Of a DNA stretch of 44,969 nucleotides, positions 1 through 11,345 are shown one piece after another (positions within the stretch are counted from its first letter, which is position 1; each line of letters opens with the position of its first letter). Below the pieces are notes generated by a model. The model was not told where the DNA came from and ran no database searches. It worked only from the letters and a program-made list of their open reading frames with translations. The stretch is from assembly GCA_022496185.1 (NCBI GenBank), contig WTXG01000278.1:1-44969 (forward strand), given 5' to 3'. This stretch comes from Multifurca ochricompacta (lineage: Eukaryota > Basidiomycota > Agaricomycetes > Russulales > Russulaceae). The translations under genes were made by a program, and so were the position numbers.

Positions 1-503
1 CAATAGAACCTCTCAACACACTTGAGCAGGCCTTTTCCTCTTACGCTGCTGATCGAGCGATGCTTGAGCAGCTGGCACCCTATTTTGAGCGTGTCACGGT
101 TCCCGCGGGACACGTTCTCTGGGCAGGGCGACGCGGCTGACGGACTCTACATCATTGGTGCAGGCGTGCTACGGCGACGTACTGTTTTGCCGCTCATAAA
201 CCCGCGATCGAGGAATCCATGGTACCAGGCACACTTGCGGGAGAGCTTCCGGTCTATCGGGGCTCGCCGCAACGCTACTTGGTCGCGGAGCGGCCAGCGG
301 TACTGTGGCGCCTAGGTGCAGACGCGTTGCGCCGCCTCGAGACGGAGCGCCTGACCTGGCGCGGACATTCACGGCGCTTGTACTAAAAGGTGCGTCCTGT
401 CATGTCTGTGCTGAGGCAGCATTGATGGTACGTGCGGTTCGCGTCGGCAGCTGCGAAGTTGGATTTTGACATCTTGCTCTCTGCATTGGCAACGAGGCAA
501 TGA
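1..503 (+). CDS. SulP-type sulfate permease, C-terminal end (cNMP-binding-like domain), cut by window edge
   Basis: This is the 3' end of a gene that begins outside the window. Read across frames, it encodes a cyclic-nucleotide-binding-like fold (VPAGHVLW, then ADGLYIIGAGVL, IEESMVPGTLAGELPVYRG and AVLWRLGADALRRLE). Such a domain follows the STAS region in fungal SulP permeases of the yeast YGR125W type. An intron at 390-450 (GTGCGT...CAG) joins the last exon (451-503), which ends in SALATRQ and TGA. The frame needs one base added near 137, near 172 and near 350. All three lesions are single-base deletions with no substitution stops, so either a young pseudogene or consensus error fits. The transporter part is not visible. 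The family call is from memory of motifs; the domain call is stronger than the SulP call. Confidence 0.6.
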
Positions 504-1940
504 TTAAAGACCGACATGCGAAAATGTGGAAACGCAGAAAAAAAGAGAAAGGAAATGGAAAATCATGACTTACATATATTCATTCTTGTTATCGCTCCTT
601 GAGTTCAAACAATTCCATATCTTTATGAAGACTGGTCATTACTATTGGTCATTTACTATTGTTTCGCTGATGAGTTTTGTACTTGTACTATCTTCAATGG
701 GTCCCCCGTCCCGGATGAAATAAATCATTAGCTTACGCGTCAGGGTTGCCCGAGCTCAACAGGATCGAAAGTTTTGTTCGCGTATGCCTTTCCGGGTCAT
801 GTTCAGTATATTCACCCCCTTAATACAGAATTTACTTAGGCAGCACAACAGCGGCGCGGCGCATTGTTACGCATAAGCGACGCAGGCGACGCTTGTGCAG
901 TCGCCGTGGAGATCTGAACACAGAATACTAGTAGGAAAAACTTATCTTGCTTGTCACACGCACGCACATTTATCTAGAGACAAAGCATGCTGTGGTCAGT
1001 CGCCGGACGTCGTTACCTTGCTTCTTGCTAGTAACAAGGCAGTTGCCACATGTCATGGATTTACCTTTTGACGACTACATTCGTCCCTTTTGGGGGGTGC
1101 ATTGAGTACCGGTGCAACTGTCAGACATTATCACGAACTGCCAGTGGACATGCGGCATCATGCCACGAGTATCCAACGAGGCGTACAGTGTGGACACTCG
1201 GAGGCGGCCCCCTTCCCAGTTTAATATCAAAACAGGTCGATTTACATTGCGCAACCTCAAACTATCTTCTATACATGGCCACCTTCGATGGTTCAGTAGT
1301 TGGTGATACCTTGCAGTTTTCTGCCTTTTCCAGATAAACTTTGCGCGCCATTTCTCCTTGATGATTCTTTCCGGTCCGGCTCACGGTTTGAAAACCACGT
1401 CCTGTCCAGTTGCTGAATGAAGCTGTCTATGCAATGACATGGACTGTGATGCCTTTATGCGGGCCGAGGCTAGTTACACCCGCGCGCTGTGCCGCACGGG
1501 AAAAGCTTTCATCGCAACTGTACCAGATGACTGGGAAATGGATAAGACGGGTGCTGCGAGTTTTCAAGAAGCTAAAGCAGAGTGCTGAGCGTCAACATCG
1601 AGTTGATGCGGGGGCTCACCTGGACAACTTGTGGCCGTGTCTTGAGTTCCGTATCGAACTTACTGACACCCTCGCGCAAAAAATGCCGTTTGTAAAGTGC
1701 TTGATACGGTCACGGAGCTAGCCCCGGCGGTGCCAGAACAAATCCTCCCCGTCTTTGTTCTCTCGAAGACCCATGTCCTTTCCTAGAGATGCCCATCTGA
1801 GACACTCCACCTTCTCGCATTGCTCCTGCTGTTATTTCCTATAACGTGCTGCCCACACGAGCGTTGCAAGAGACTGGCGGTGATACTACCATTAGGCTTC
1901 TTGTAGAATCCATTCGCCTCAAGCCCACCCAGCAAAACGG
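504..1940. other. No gene recognised
   Basis: Short open frames occur on both strands but none has a recognisable motif, a supported splice structure or coding-like composition. The stretch is AT-rich between about 520 and 720. Confidence 0.5.
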
Positions 1941-2342
1941 ATGCCTCCAAACCTCGCACCGAGCGAGTTAGCGGCACTCGCTCCCCCCAGCCGTTTGCTA
2001 GGCCCCACCTCAATCCTCCCTCGCCGTCGAACCAACCTGCCTCCGTGTCTTCAACATTACTCAGGACGCCGGCAGTCGCAAAGACACCGTCAAAACAGAC
2101 GCACGTATACAGGATTCGGCCCACAGACGAGCCTGAGGTGCATCCTGCGGCAGTTCCTCCTAAATTACCCACTTCTCCTGATGCAATCAAAGGGACAACA
2201 CTCCCCGACACGAAACAAAAGCCATGTTTCAACTAACGCTTCAGCACCGTTTGATAACAGAACTCCTCCGGCATATCCTCCTCCTGTAGCAGAGCTCCCT
2301 TCTCGGCGCCAGTCACCACCTCAGTCGGACCGCAAATGGTGA
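1941..2342 (+). pseudogene. Pro/Ser-rich coding remnant, unknown
   Basis: Two overlapping plus frames (1941-2342 and 2045-2236) are both rich in Pro, Ser, Thr and Arg, with runs such as PPAYPPPVAELPSRR and TPAVAKTPSKQT. This looks like the low-complexity part of a former protein whose frame has been broken. No domain is recognisable. It could equally be chance composition. Confidence 0.2.
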
Positions 2343-5176
2343 CACCTTGTATATGTCCTACCGCCCTCAGACCATCCCATAGCGTCTACCCTTGCTGGCG
2401 AATCCCTTTTCCAGAACTCTCAAAAATAACCCTTAGGAGACGCCATCACGGAAACGAGCACGTCCAACCCTCCTTTGGGGGACAGTACTGGCGCACAGCG
2501 CAGTAGCGTCAGGAAAGAGCCGAAACGCACTCTGGACTCGGAAGCACCCTGGGTTAAGAAGGGGATCGCTATTCCCCTTCCACGCCTCCCACACCATTAC
2601 CCCCAACCAACGTGGCCTGCCAAGTTCATTTGAGGAATAGTTTGACCTTAAGTACAAGCCCCGGATGAAGTATCCCATCTACGCCAGATGAAATAAAAGG
2701 TGGGGCATTCATCAATACACAATTCGTTCGCACGAGCTACCATCATCATCCGTCGGTCAGTTCGATCCAGTCAAATACGTCTGGAGACCCATTTACACGT
2801 ACAGACTCAAGTAGCAGAGAAGATACGCACGGAAAACAACTAGTCCCGCTAGCCCTCCTCAGCTCTCGCCTGTCAAAGGAGTACGAAGAGCCGGAACCGG
2901 CGGCCACTGACTTGTTCTACTGTTGTTTTAAGGTGCATTCCAGGTTCAATTCTAGTGTGGTGGCGCGCTACAGTTCTCCTTCATTGGTCAGTGCTACGCC
3001 AGGGTCATAATGGTCTGATAGAATCAAGCATTGATTCCTGACGCCCTGTACGCGACATGATTTAGCCCTTGGACCTTGCAGAAGGCAAAGTGGTGTGTAG
3101 AGTGGACAGCGTCCGTCAAACGAGTGACCATGTGAAAAACTCGCAGATTCCGCGATTATCGAGGGAACCCGGCTCGATATTCTACAGGTTTTTCCCGGGC
3201 CATGTAACTACCTAGAGTCGTATCTTTAAGAGACCGCAGCACGAGTCGCTGGTCATAGGAGTATATTAGGTGAATGAAAGGAGGCCAGAGAGAAAGGCTT
3301 GAACTTTGGGCTAGCAAGATTCACTTGGCACAAGGTTACGGATGCCCCACTGTTAAATGAACTGGTTCCTGCTCCTAGGTAGGGCTATGTGCCGAAGTTG
3401 CCTGCTCGTGGGGTCATGCCAGGAGGGTGGGACGTCGTAGCCACTGAGCTTATCTTTGATTTTCAACTGCACGGGCCTCACGGTCTCACCAGGCTTGTGA
3501 AGAGCTTTTCCGACGCGAAGGGACGCATGCAGTGGTGACCTGAGGGACACTAACTTCACCATTCCACCAAGGAACCAGTACGGGTTAGGTTGATTCATCC
3601 CTGCCTCTGCTGGGACAGTGTGGCTGGGAAGGGAAGGATTTTATTCCCAGTCTCGTTGCTCGACAACGGGAATTAACTGAGTGAGGGAAGAGAGAAGGAA
3701 ACAAACAAACCGCAGCCCTAGCCCCCTGTTCCTGCAAATTTACTTGGATGAACAACTTGAGATGGGTTCTAATGCATATCCTACCCATTCAACGAGACAC
3801 TGCGGCAAAAAATTATATTAGAGTACCCACGAGCCTTAGAACCATTGCCTACATATGCTGATGCGGTAGGCATGTGGCGTCCCACTTCCCATCCTCGTTT
3901 ATCTCAAGTCCAGTTCGATTAGTGAGATTTTGCTCGAGTATCAGCGAGCATGCCACGGTGTTGTCCCAGAGGCAACAAAACACAAGTTGTCGGCCCGGAT
4001 GAGACTAGTCAATGACGGCATAGTTACAGCACTCGTGGGTCCACGGCCGCCAGTTGAGCGAGCGAACCTGACAACTCCCTTTTGTACTCCTCCGCCTCCG
4101 CCATATTTCCTCGGTACAGCGGGCGCACCCGAAGATCAGTGCGCACCATGATAATGTACGTATGCAGCAATCCAGCACTGTACTGTACGAAGTTTCGGAA
4201 GTTGTCAGTAGCGATTGCTTCCTCGGTACCATCCCGGGTTGGTGAAAAGTAAGAGAGTAAGAGGGAGACGAGGTGCATCCACGAGTCCGATGGTGCCGCT
4301 GCAGCCATCAAACCATTCCAGAGGGTTGACACAAGACACATAATTAAAACCATTTTTGAACTAACTAAATCGTTCGGGAGGGAGCTGTTAGATTGAGCTC
4401 GGCCGGTCAGAATAAGTTCCCACAACATGTCTTCGTTGGCAGCCGGCTAAACTGGACTAAGACGTTAAGCGTTACGTTATGAAATCCCTTATACTACACC
4501 TTTCGCAGAGGGCAGTATGACAAGCGCAATGCATTGAATGTGTTATAGGACTTCAAACTTCTGGGTTGATGCATGCTAGTACTTGAAGACGAAGGTTAGT
4601 CAATCCTCTACTACCAACGCGAAACCGCAATGCTATTCTTTGCTCCGTAGTTCCACCTCCCTTCAGACGGCTATCGTTGCTCAAGATAGCAGTTGTTCAA
4701 AGCCGACTTACGTGCATGGTATCTTGAATCACGACCTTTCGGACGAGAGTCACTGGAATTCCCTAATCACTATTGCACATGCAATTCATCCCTTCGCCAC
4801 CATGCTCTATACAGTATGAGCCGAGAGTTTGTCTACTTCATCGGCTAATGATAGTCTAACCGAGCGCTAGCCTCAGGCCAAGCCTGCCGCCGTCCTGTCC
4901 GGAAACGTTTTTGTATATATACATCCGTATGGCCCGCACTGTCATGACGGTTTCACGCCCCCTCACGCTTTTGACGACTTGGATTACGCATCACGGTGAA
5001 ATGAACATCCCAATGATTGACTCTAACACTTCAATAAACAATCAGACTCCTGATAGTGTCCCGAGTCAGCGCGACTTCACTTCTTTTTCTTAGGACAGAG
5101 TACCGTGCGGGTGCGTGAGCGCAGGAGCAACAGGCGAGAACAACCACGGCATAAAGTCGACTCCGGTACGTGATCT
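2343..5176. other. No gene recognised
   Basis: About 2.8 kb without a convincing gene. The longest frame (4024-4428, minus, 134 codons) has no family signature. Base composition is mixed and I see no inverted or tandem repeats of note. Confidence 0.45.
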
Positions 5177-6178
5177 ATGTATCGCCACTTGTGGAAATGG
5201 GTCTTATTATCATGCTGCATCATAGGCATTGCAGGATCTCAGTTCACGCCTGTATCTGTCACGCCTGATAGCCGCGTAGAGGAGAAAGCACCCACTACAC
5301 ACGAACATGAATCATGGGCTCCTCATTCCAGTTCCACCTCCACGATATCACGATTCATGACCGACTCGGGACCAACACACAAAGCTTATCATCACTGCGC
5401 ACAATTCCTAGCTGGCGGAGTAGTCTTTTTCCCAACACAAGCAAGACATACGCGAAAATGGAGGTACGACATGAGGATGAAGGTTCTCATGCCCCGATCT
5501 GCGCCCTCCTCGCGGTGCAATATTAATGCCACCTCCCCAACACTCTTCGTCAAGCAACCTACAGAATCGCTCTCTGTGCCTCCGCCGCCAGGATAAAGTC
5601 GCCACAAGTCATGATGACGAAGACCATCTCTCGCATACTTCTACATCCCTCTCTAACTTACTCGCGCGCTTTCCACGCCCAATGGCGAATAGCAATGAAG
5701 GCCCAAGTAGTGGCTCTAGCAGCTCACTCAACACACACCAATCATCTGACGATAGTCGTACTTCAGTTCCTTCAAGTTCGGAGGATTCTTATCCTTCTCC
5801 ATATTCTGTCGACGCCATTGCTGTGTTTCAGACTCCACCAGACAAAAACGAGGACGGTTCTTCGATGGGCGCCGAAAGCGCGGAGGGGTTGATATTCTTG
5901 AAAACCAGGTTCAAAACCAGGTTCAGGTGATCTTTGCAGAGGCCGCCGATGGCACAAGTGCTAGCTTGCCCTCTGTGCACATAGCATCCAGGCACCGTGA
6001 CGTTATTGGCTCATTAAGGCGACGCGTCAAGGCTTTGGCAAGCTCCGTGTTACTTAAACAGCGCAAAGTTCCGACCATGTTTCATAACGAGCGCCGACTT
6101 CCTCGTCTTGACGACTACGACTACGACTCTGCGGAGTGTGACATTCCATGCCTCGCATATATTTCGTGCCTCTGGTGA
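5177..6178 (+). pseudogene. Ser-rich protein remnant with possible signal peptide, unknown
   Basis: An ATG at 5177 starts a hydrophobic segment (WVLLSCCIIGIAGS) that resembles a signal peptide or membrane anchor. Ser-, Thr- and Pro-rich sequence follows, running through at least three frames: 5177-5596, 5526-5930 and 5927-6178. The middle frame has acidic Ser-rich stretches (HDDEDHLSHTSTSLSN, SSDDSRTSVPSSSEDSYPSP) that look like real protein rather than noise. A perfect 12-bp tandem duplication lies at 5901-5924, beside the second frame break. I read this as one gene damaged by indels. No function can be assigned. Confidence 0.3.
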
Positions 6179-7356
6179 CCGCCACGTCGACGACTTTTCC
6201 TGTTTTTTTTTAAGTACAATTATGTCTAATGTAACCATACTATACAGAATTTTGGAGCTTCAGGCCTGTTGGCGAATGTACTGCTCAGGGTTATCCCAAA
6301 ATAGCTCTGCCTCCCGCCCATTCCGGGTTCTCCTCTTTTGTGCTTCAGCGTTACAAGGCTTGTCACTTTCGTTCAAGTATGTTTGGGAAGGGGATGATCA
6401 AACAAAGATAGGGACATTGGTCCTTGGGTAGACAATGTTATACAACCAGTTACAGTGAGCGTCCGTGTGATGATCAAAGCGTCCCTGTTGTTGATCGTAA
6501 TCAAAGGAACGCCCCCACTTCAACACACCGTAAATCCCCGTAGTGGACATCCAACTTCAGCTCCTAATGCCAGTCAGAGATGCCTCATCCCGGCTTTTCC
6601 TTCCGTTCACAATATTCGAGGCGAGTTGTGGAGCTGGAATGTATCCACCGCATCATCCACGGGCTGGACTTTTACATTCAAGGATTCAACAGCCGTCGTC
6701 ATGTTAGTACCCCGTTTATAAGCGTTTCCGAGGACCCCCGCTGGTCACCACGTTTGTGTGTGCGGGAATGCGTGATTTATTCAGGGACGCAGGGACGCGT
6801 CCTGTTAGTCACGTGGAGCTGGCAGTTTGGTTCCTCCATCCCGCGCTACGCCGGAAACCTCTCGCTTTTCTCCATGCGGCCGTCTGTCTATGACCCTCAG
6901 GATTACTGAGCGTCCGCAGCCAAGGGAAGCCTGCCAGTATGGTTGATAATCGAGTTACTACATCTGCGCGGCTCCCCCTTCCATAAACATAAATTTCAAG
7001 ACAGTCTCAAATCCCTTAATGCCGGATTTCAAATAATTGCAGAGAGTCATACTTGTTGAGTTTTACCTCCTAGCTCCATCAGGGAGTAAACTCCGAGAAT
7101 CTGGGGCATGTATCTGTTCTGGTGCTGCAGCGCTGTTACTCGCGGCTCTCTTTCGGTACACCCCCGGGCTGTACACTGGGCAGAAGTCTCACATGCTTTT
7201 CCTCTCGGAATACTTAAAGACCATCCAGGAGCCCCTCGCGACTTATTCTCTCCGCCCGATTTCAACAACCCATACTCTCCTCTTCATTCTTCACGACCAT
7301 TACAACCCTTTTTAAAACCACCTACGTCATCACACACACTCTTAATTAGTCGCTGC
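6179..7356. other. No gene recognised
   Basis: Short open frames only. The last 350 bases lead into the Rab-like copy A and probably hold its former promoter (pyrimidine-rich around 7230-7300), but no defined element is visible. Confidence 0.4.
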
Positions 7357-8186
7357 ATGTCAATACTGAAACAGCCAGAGACATACCAAGTAAAGTTGCT
7401 TCTCATTGGAATTGCAGGCGTGGGGAAAAGCCAGCTTGTTGCTCCGCTTCACGGATCAGCAATGGTTAGCGGAAAGCGAGGCGCGACCGACTATTGGAGT
7501 TGATACTTGGGTGAGTTTACAGAAATAAGTCCTATCCGGAGCTAATTGAAGCACCACACAGACCCACAAACTGGAGGTGAACGGGAAGCACGTGAATCTA
7601 ATCGTCTGGGTGCGTGTGAACCCCCACCATGCGAAGTATGAGCTCTAAAGGATGTTATGACAGGATACTGCTGGTGAAGAGCGCTTCCGTGCGATTACTT
7701 CGTCTTATTATCGTGGTACACAAGCAATCATCTTAGGTTCGTTTTATACAATCTCCAGGCTGAACTTAACGTCCATAGCTGATGCGCCTGCGGTGCGGTC
7801 CCCAGTATACGATATCACAAATCGCGAGTCGTTTGAAGCGATAGAATGGTGGTTCGCAGAGCGTAGTAGATATGCCCCAAAATCCGCGTGAAGATCATTG
7901 TTGGTAACAAGCGGACAAGGTATTTAATCCCCTGTGCACTCGCCATATACATTCTTAGAAGCTGTATTCCCATGTTCCCCAGGGACATATGCGGCGAGTG
8001 ACGACGGCGGAAGCTGCAGCGTACGCAGCTCGAATGGGAACTTTGTTCATAGAAGCATCAGCCAAGACAGCTGTCGGTGTGCGCGAAGTCTTCCGCGACA
8101 CCGTAGAACATATCTTGGAAAATCCCATCTTGTCCAAACCCACAAATGTTTCCGCGTTCACCGTTACTCATGCTCACTCCACGTAA
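7357..8186 (+). pseudogene. Rab18-like small GTPase, damaged copy A
   Basis: There are five exons: 7357-7510, 7562-7609, 7664-7736, 7806-7919 and 7983-8186. Exons 2 and 3 (48 and 73 nt) match the intact gene at 16700 exactly in length and phase. G-motifs visible are the P-loop GIAGVGKS, switch I TIGVDT, DTAGEER, a broken NKxD and [10 protein letters not shown]. Lesions are one inserted C after GKS (near 7430) and two single-base deletions in exon 4 (near 7890 and 7912), which make that exon 114 instead of 116 nt. The catalytic Gln of DTAGQE is Glu. The C-terminus (HAHST) has no prenylatable cysteine. Retained introns show DNA-level duplication rather than retrocopying. Confidence 0.85.
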
Positions 8187-9817
8187 CGCTCCGAAGAGCA
8201 CTGCTTCATCCAACACACTTTTTGTCCTGGGTTCTGGTTCATTCTATCGCTTGGAGGCAACTGCACCGCCCGCTTACTCCTACATCTCAGCATTCCATGC
8301 AATAAGTACTGCAATAAAATTTTCACATTTATAATCCTTGTTATATTCGGTCTGTAATAAAAACTCGTATAGTTTGTGCTAGTAGTATCCTATGAGGAGG
8401 AATAATGATCTTGTTTATGTAAGCTACCCCATCACGAGATCACGAATTGAATCGAAACTTGAGAGGGATTCGAGTTTCACATTAATACTCATGTCCAATT
8501 TATACTCACTGCTTATGAACATTGCTGCTTTCAAGTTATCCCCTTACCCAGTCAGCGTGTGAGGCATCAAATTTTGATTTTGGGATATTCGGAGCAGTAT
8601 CCATCGGCACCCGTCTTCAGCAAATTTTCCTATTCATTCTGTTGAGATTTGCGGCTAAGTGACATGACCTTTTGCGTTTATTCAGCTCGAATGGCCCGCA
8701 CAGTACTAGCATGATATTACAGTACTGGATGAAACCTCTTAGCTAAGGCGTTACAGACGTATCCTTGATCCTTCCACATGTGGAAATTCTACTCGAGTTG
8801 TCCCCACTCCATTCACCGACGGCCAGGGCTATGCAAGAATTGATTTCACCTTTTCGATAGCTCTGACTGGAAAGGACGTGGCGATGTGGCTGGCTTCAGC
8901 TCGAGGGTGGATGTATCTGGGGCTTGCACAAGTTGTTCGCTCCAAACCGGCAAATGAACCCTCGAGTCTGGAAAAGGCTTGTGAATAGTTCAGCGTCTTC
9001 ACGAATTGGCGAACCTTAGTCCTCGTGCTTACCTCTGCGGATTCCATATTCTAGCTGACCGACAGCTATCCATCAGCGATCATCAGACTGTCCATGTAGA
9101 AAAGGCCCAATCTTGTGATTTCTAGTGGCTCTGTAAGCGTTGGAACGGGTGACCTTACTCCACTTGTGATTTTCGCACCTCGCGACGTGCTCATTCCCCG
9201 AATAGACCCCTCGTTCCTTTTCTTCATGGCACATGGCTTTACAACGCACATATCGATTGAAACTAGCATCCTAGCTGGAACATTGCTATGACTCCTGGTT
9301 ACTACTATAGAAGGAAAGTTCCTCGCTTACGAGTGGATGGGTTGCACACTTGTTACGCGATATGTCCAATCGTCCGTTTCAAACAGATCGCCAGATGACA
9401 AACGCTGGTACACCATAATGAAACTTTAAGCGCTCGACAAGGCCTTTTCTTTGGGTCTGGCTCAGGCTCAGAATTGCAACAAGGAACATTGCAAAGTCCG
9501 ACACGGTTTGCGCCGAAAGTGGATATGTTTGGCAGGTAAAATGTTTGGCAGGTAAAATTAGACTTTGATAATTCCAGACAGTCCCCCTAGTGATACAACT
9601 GGCAATGCCGCCCTCGGTAGGGCACGCCTCGTGCAAATGGACGATTGCCTGACGTTTCACCAGATTTGTTCAGCGCGCCCGGAAAAAAGATATCGCGGGG
9701 ATCGTGTTGCGTCTATTAAACCAATTCCATGTATTTAACCCCACGGCTAACCCTTCTGGGACATCGGAAGCTCGCCACCCTCCATTCATTTAACACCATC
9801 CTTTTACATTCTTCATC
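8187..9817. other. Spacer between Rab-like copies; no gene recognised
   Basis: The first part is AT-rich. Minus-strand frames at 8829-9047, 9066-9269 and 9379-9660 read like fragments of protein but match nothing I know, and no splice joins restore a frame. They could be remnants of a lost gene. Confidence 0.4.
9525..9556. repeat. 16-bp perfect tandem duplication
   Basis: The unit ATGTTTGGCAGGTAAA occurs twice head to tail at 9525-9540 and 9541-9556. It lies in non-coding spacer, so it probably reflects replication slippage or a repaired break. Confidence 0.9.
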
Positions 9818-10661
9818 ATGCCTACACGCACAAATTCAATCATGCAATCGAATGAATCAGTCAGCATCAAGTTATTGATTATGGAATAGCATCAGTGGGG
9901 AAGAGCAGCTTGCTATTTCGCTTCACAGACCAGCAGTGGCTTCCTGAAGGAGAGACGAATCCGACCATAGGAGTTGACACTTATGTAATGCAGAGAACTC
10001 GCAGACGAGGACGCGCTGACGGATTATAGGAACACAAGCTGGACGTCAAAGGTAAAAGGGTGATCCTCAATATTTGGGTACGTATATTGTTTAAGATACG
10101 GCTCCACGAACGCAGTACCATTCATTTTTACGGTTGACGCGGCAGGACACTGCTGGCGACGAACGTCTTCGTGCTATCACGTCATCGTACTATCGCGGTA
10201 CACAGGGTATTATTCTAGGTGCGTGTCCCACGATGTCTCGACAGGAACTCCAGAAAGGCTTAATTCAATCAAGTATATGATGTGACAAATCGTGAATCCT
10301 TCAATGCCATTTCATGGTGGTTCACGGAGAGGAGCAAGAATGCACTGGAATTAGCAGTGAAGATGATTGTGGGGAACAAGTCTGACAAGGTACATTCCTT
10401 CCTGTTATGCTGAACGTCAAGTTCAAAGTAAATGCTAACGGCTCCTCGAAGTCCCACATGCGGCAAGTGCCTACAGCGGAAGGCGCTGCGTACGCCGCTC
10501 GGATGGGCTGTTTGTTCGTCGAGTCGTCGGCGAAGACCGCTGTCGGCGTGCGCGAGATGTTCCGCGACGTTGTCGAGCGCATCCTAGATATCCCAGAGTT
10601 TTGCGGCCCATCGAAGCAGGCTTTCAAGGCTCCCAATGACTTGGCACACATGCTCAAGTAG
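9818..10661 (+). pseudogene. Rab18-like small GTPase, copy B with a single frameshift
   Basis: There are five exons: 9818-9984, 10030-10077, 10146-10218, 10274-10389 and 10452-10661. Internal exons of 48, 73 and 116 nt are identical in size to the intact paralogue at 16700. Motifs are the P-loop SVGKSSLL, switch I TIGVDTY, DTAGDER, GNKSDK and [10 protein letters not shown]. The only lesion is one missing base just before the P-loop (near 9883). Everything downstream is open, so copy B may be functional if that base is a consensus error. The catalytic Gln is Asp. The C-terminus ends in HMLK without cysteines, so it could not be geranylgeranylated in the usual way. It is closer to copy A than to the intact gene (shared FTDQQWL and TNRESF). 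Confidence 0.85.
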
Positions 10662-11345
10662 CCGGCGTGGTACAGTGATACCATTATCGTACTGTATGTG
10701 TTAATATGTATTAGTTGCAATCTCTGAGTTGTCATGGTGAAAATTTGCCTTCACCTCAATAGGCTTTGACAAACTTCTAAGTGTCTTCCGCCAGTGAGAC
10801 GGCAAGGTTCGAGGTGTCAGCAACTCAAGCGCTAATTCCTTCTCAAGACTTGGGCCGAGTCAGCACAAGCACGAGCTCGAGCTAGAAGACTGTGAGCGCG
10901 ATCATCTATGGACGCGAACAGGCGCTGGTCGAGACTCGATCTTGACAGTGCGTCCATGCCATGAGAGCGGTGTATTGAGGGTCATTCTATCGGGGGCGTG
11001 TGGGAAACTCGACCTACTGAAGTATTTCATTTCCAGCGCCAAAGCTCCAAGGCTTATCAAGTTAATACCTTGGGCTGCTTATTAATGATTGGGCACGCGC
11101 CACCGGGGTCAGTCGCCTGCGTACGGATGAATGGAACAAGGCTTTCGAACATACGGTGAATAATGAGGACACCAGCAAGCTAGACATGCTACCAAAGAAG
11201 AAAAGAAAGGAGAGAGAAAGCTCTAGAACACCAACGTGCTTGCAGAGAGGGAAGGGGGACGGGGGGGGGAACATATGAATACATGAGTAATATATCTACT
11301 AATATACGGTGCCAATCACCTCACGGGCTCACCGACATGCCCACG
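10662..11345. other. Intergenic, convergent with the IPC synthase gene
   Basis: This stretch contains the 3' regions of Rab copy B (plus) and of the AUR1-type gene (minus). A purine-rich tract with a G-run lies at about 11250-11272. No gene is seen. Confidence 0.5.

Noticed and set aside
2930..2965. GGTTCAATTC resembling a tRNA B-box
   Set aside because: No A-box at the right distance and no cloverleaf stems can be formed around it.
4024..4428. 134-codon minus-strand open frame
   Set aside because: No family motif, no splice continuation and an equally long overlapping frame; treated as chance.
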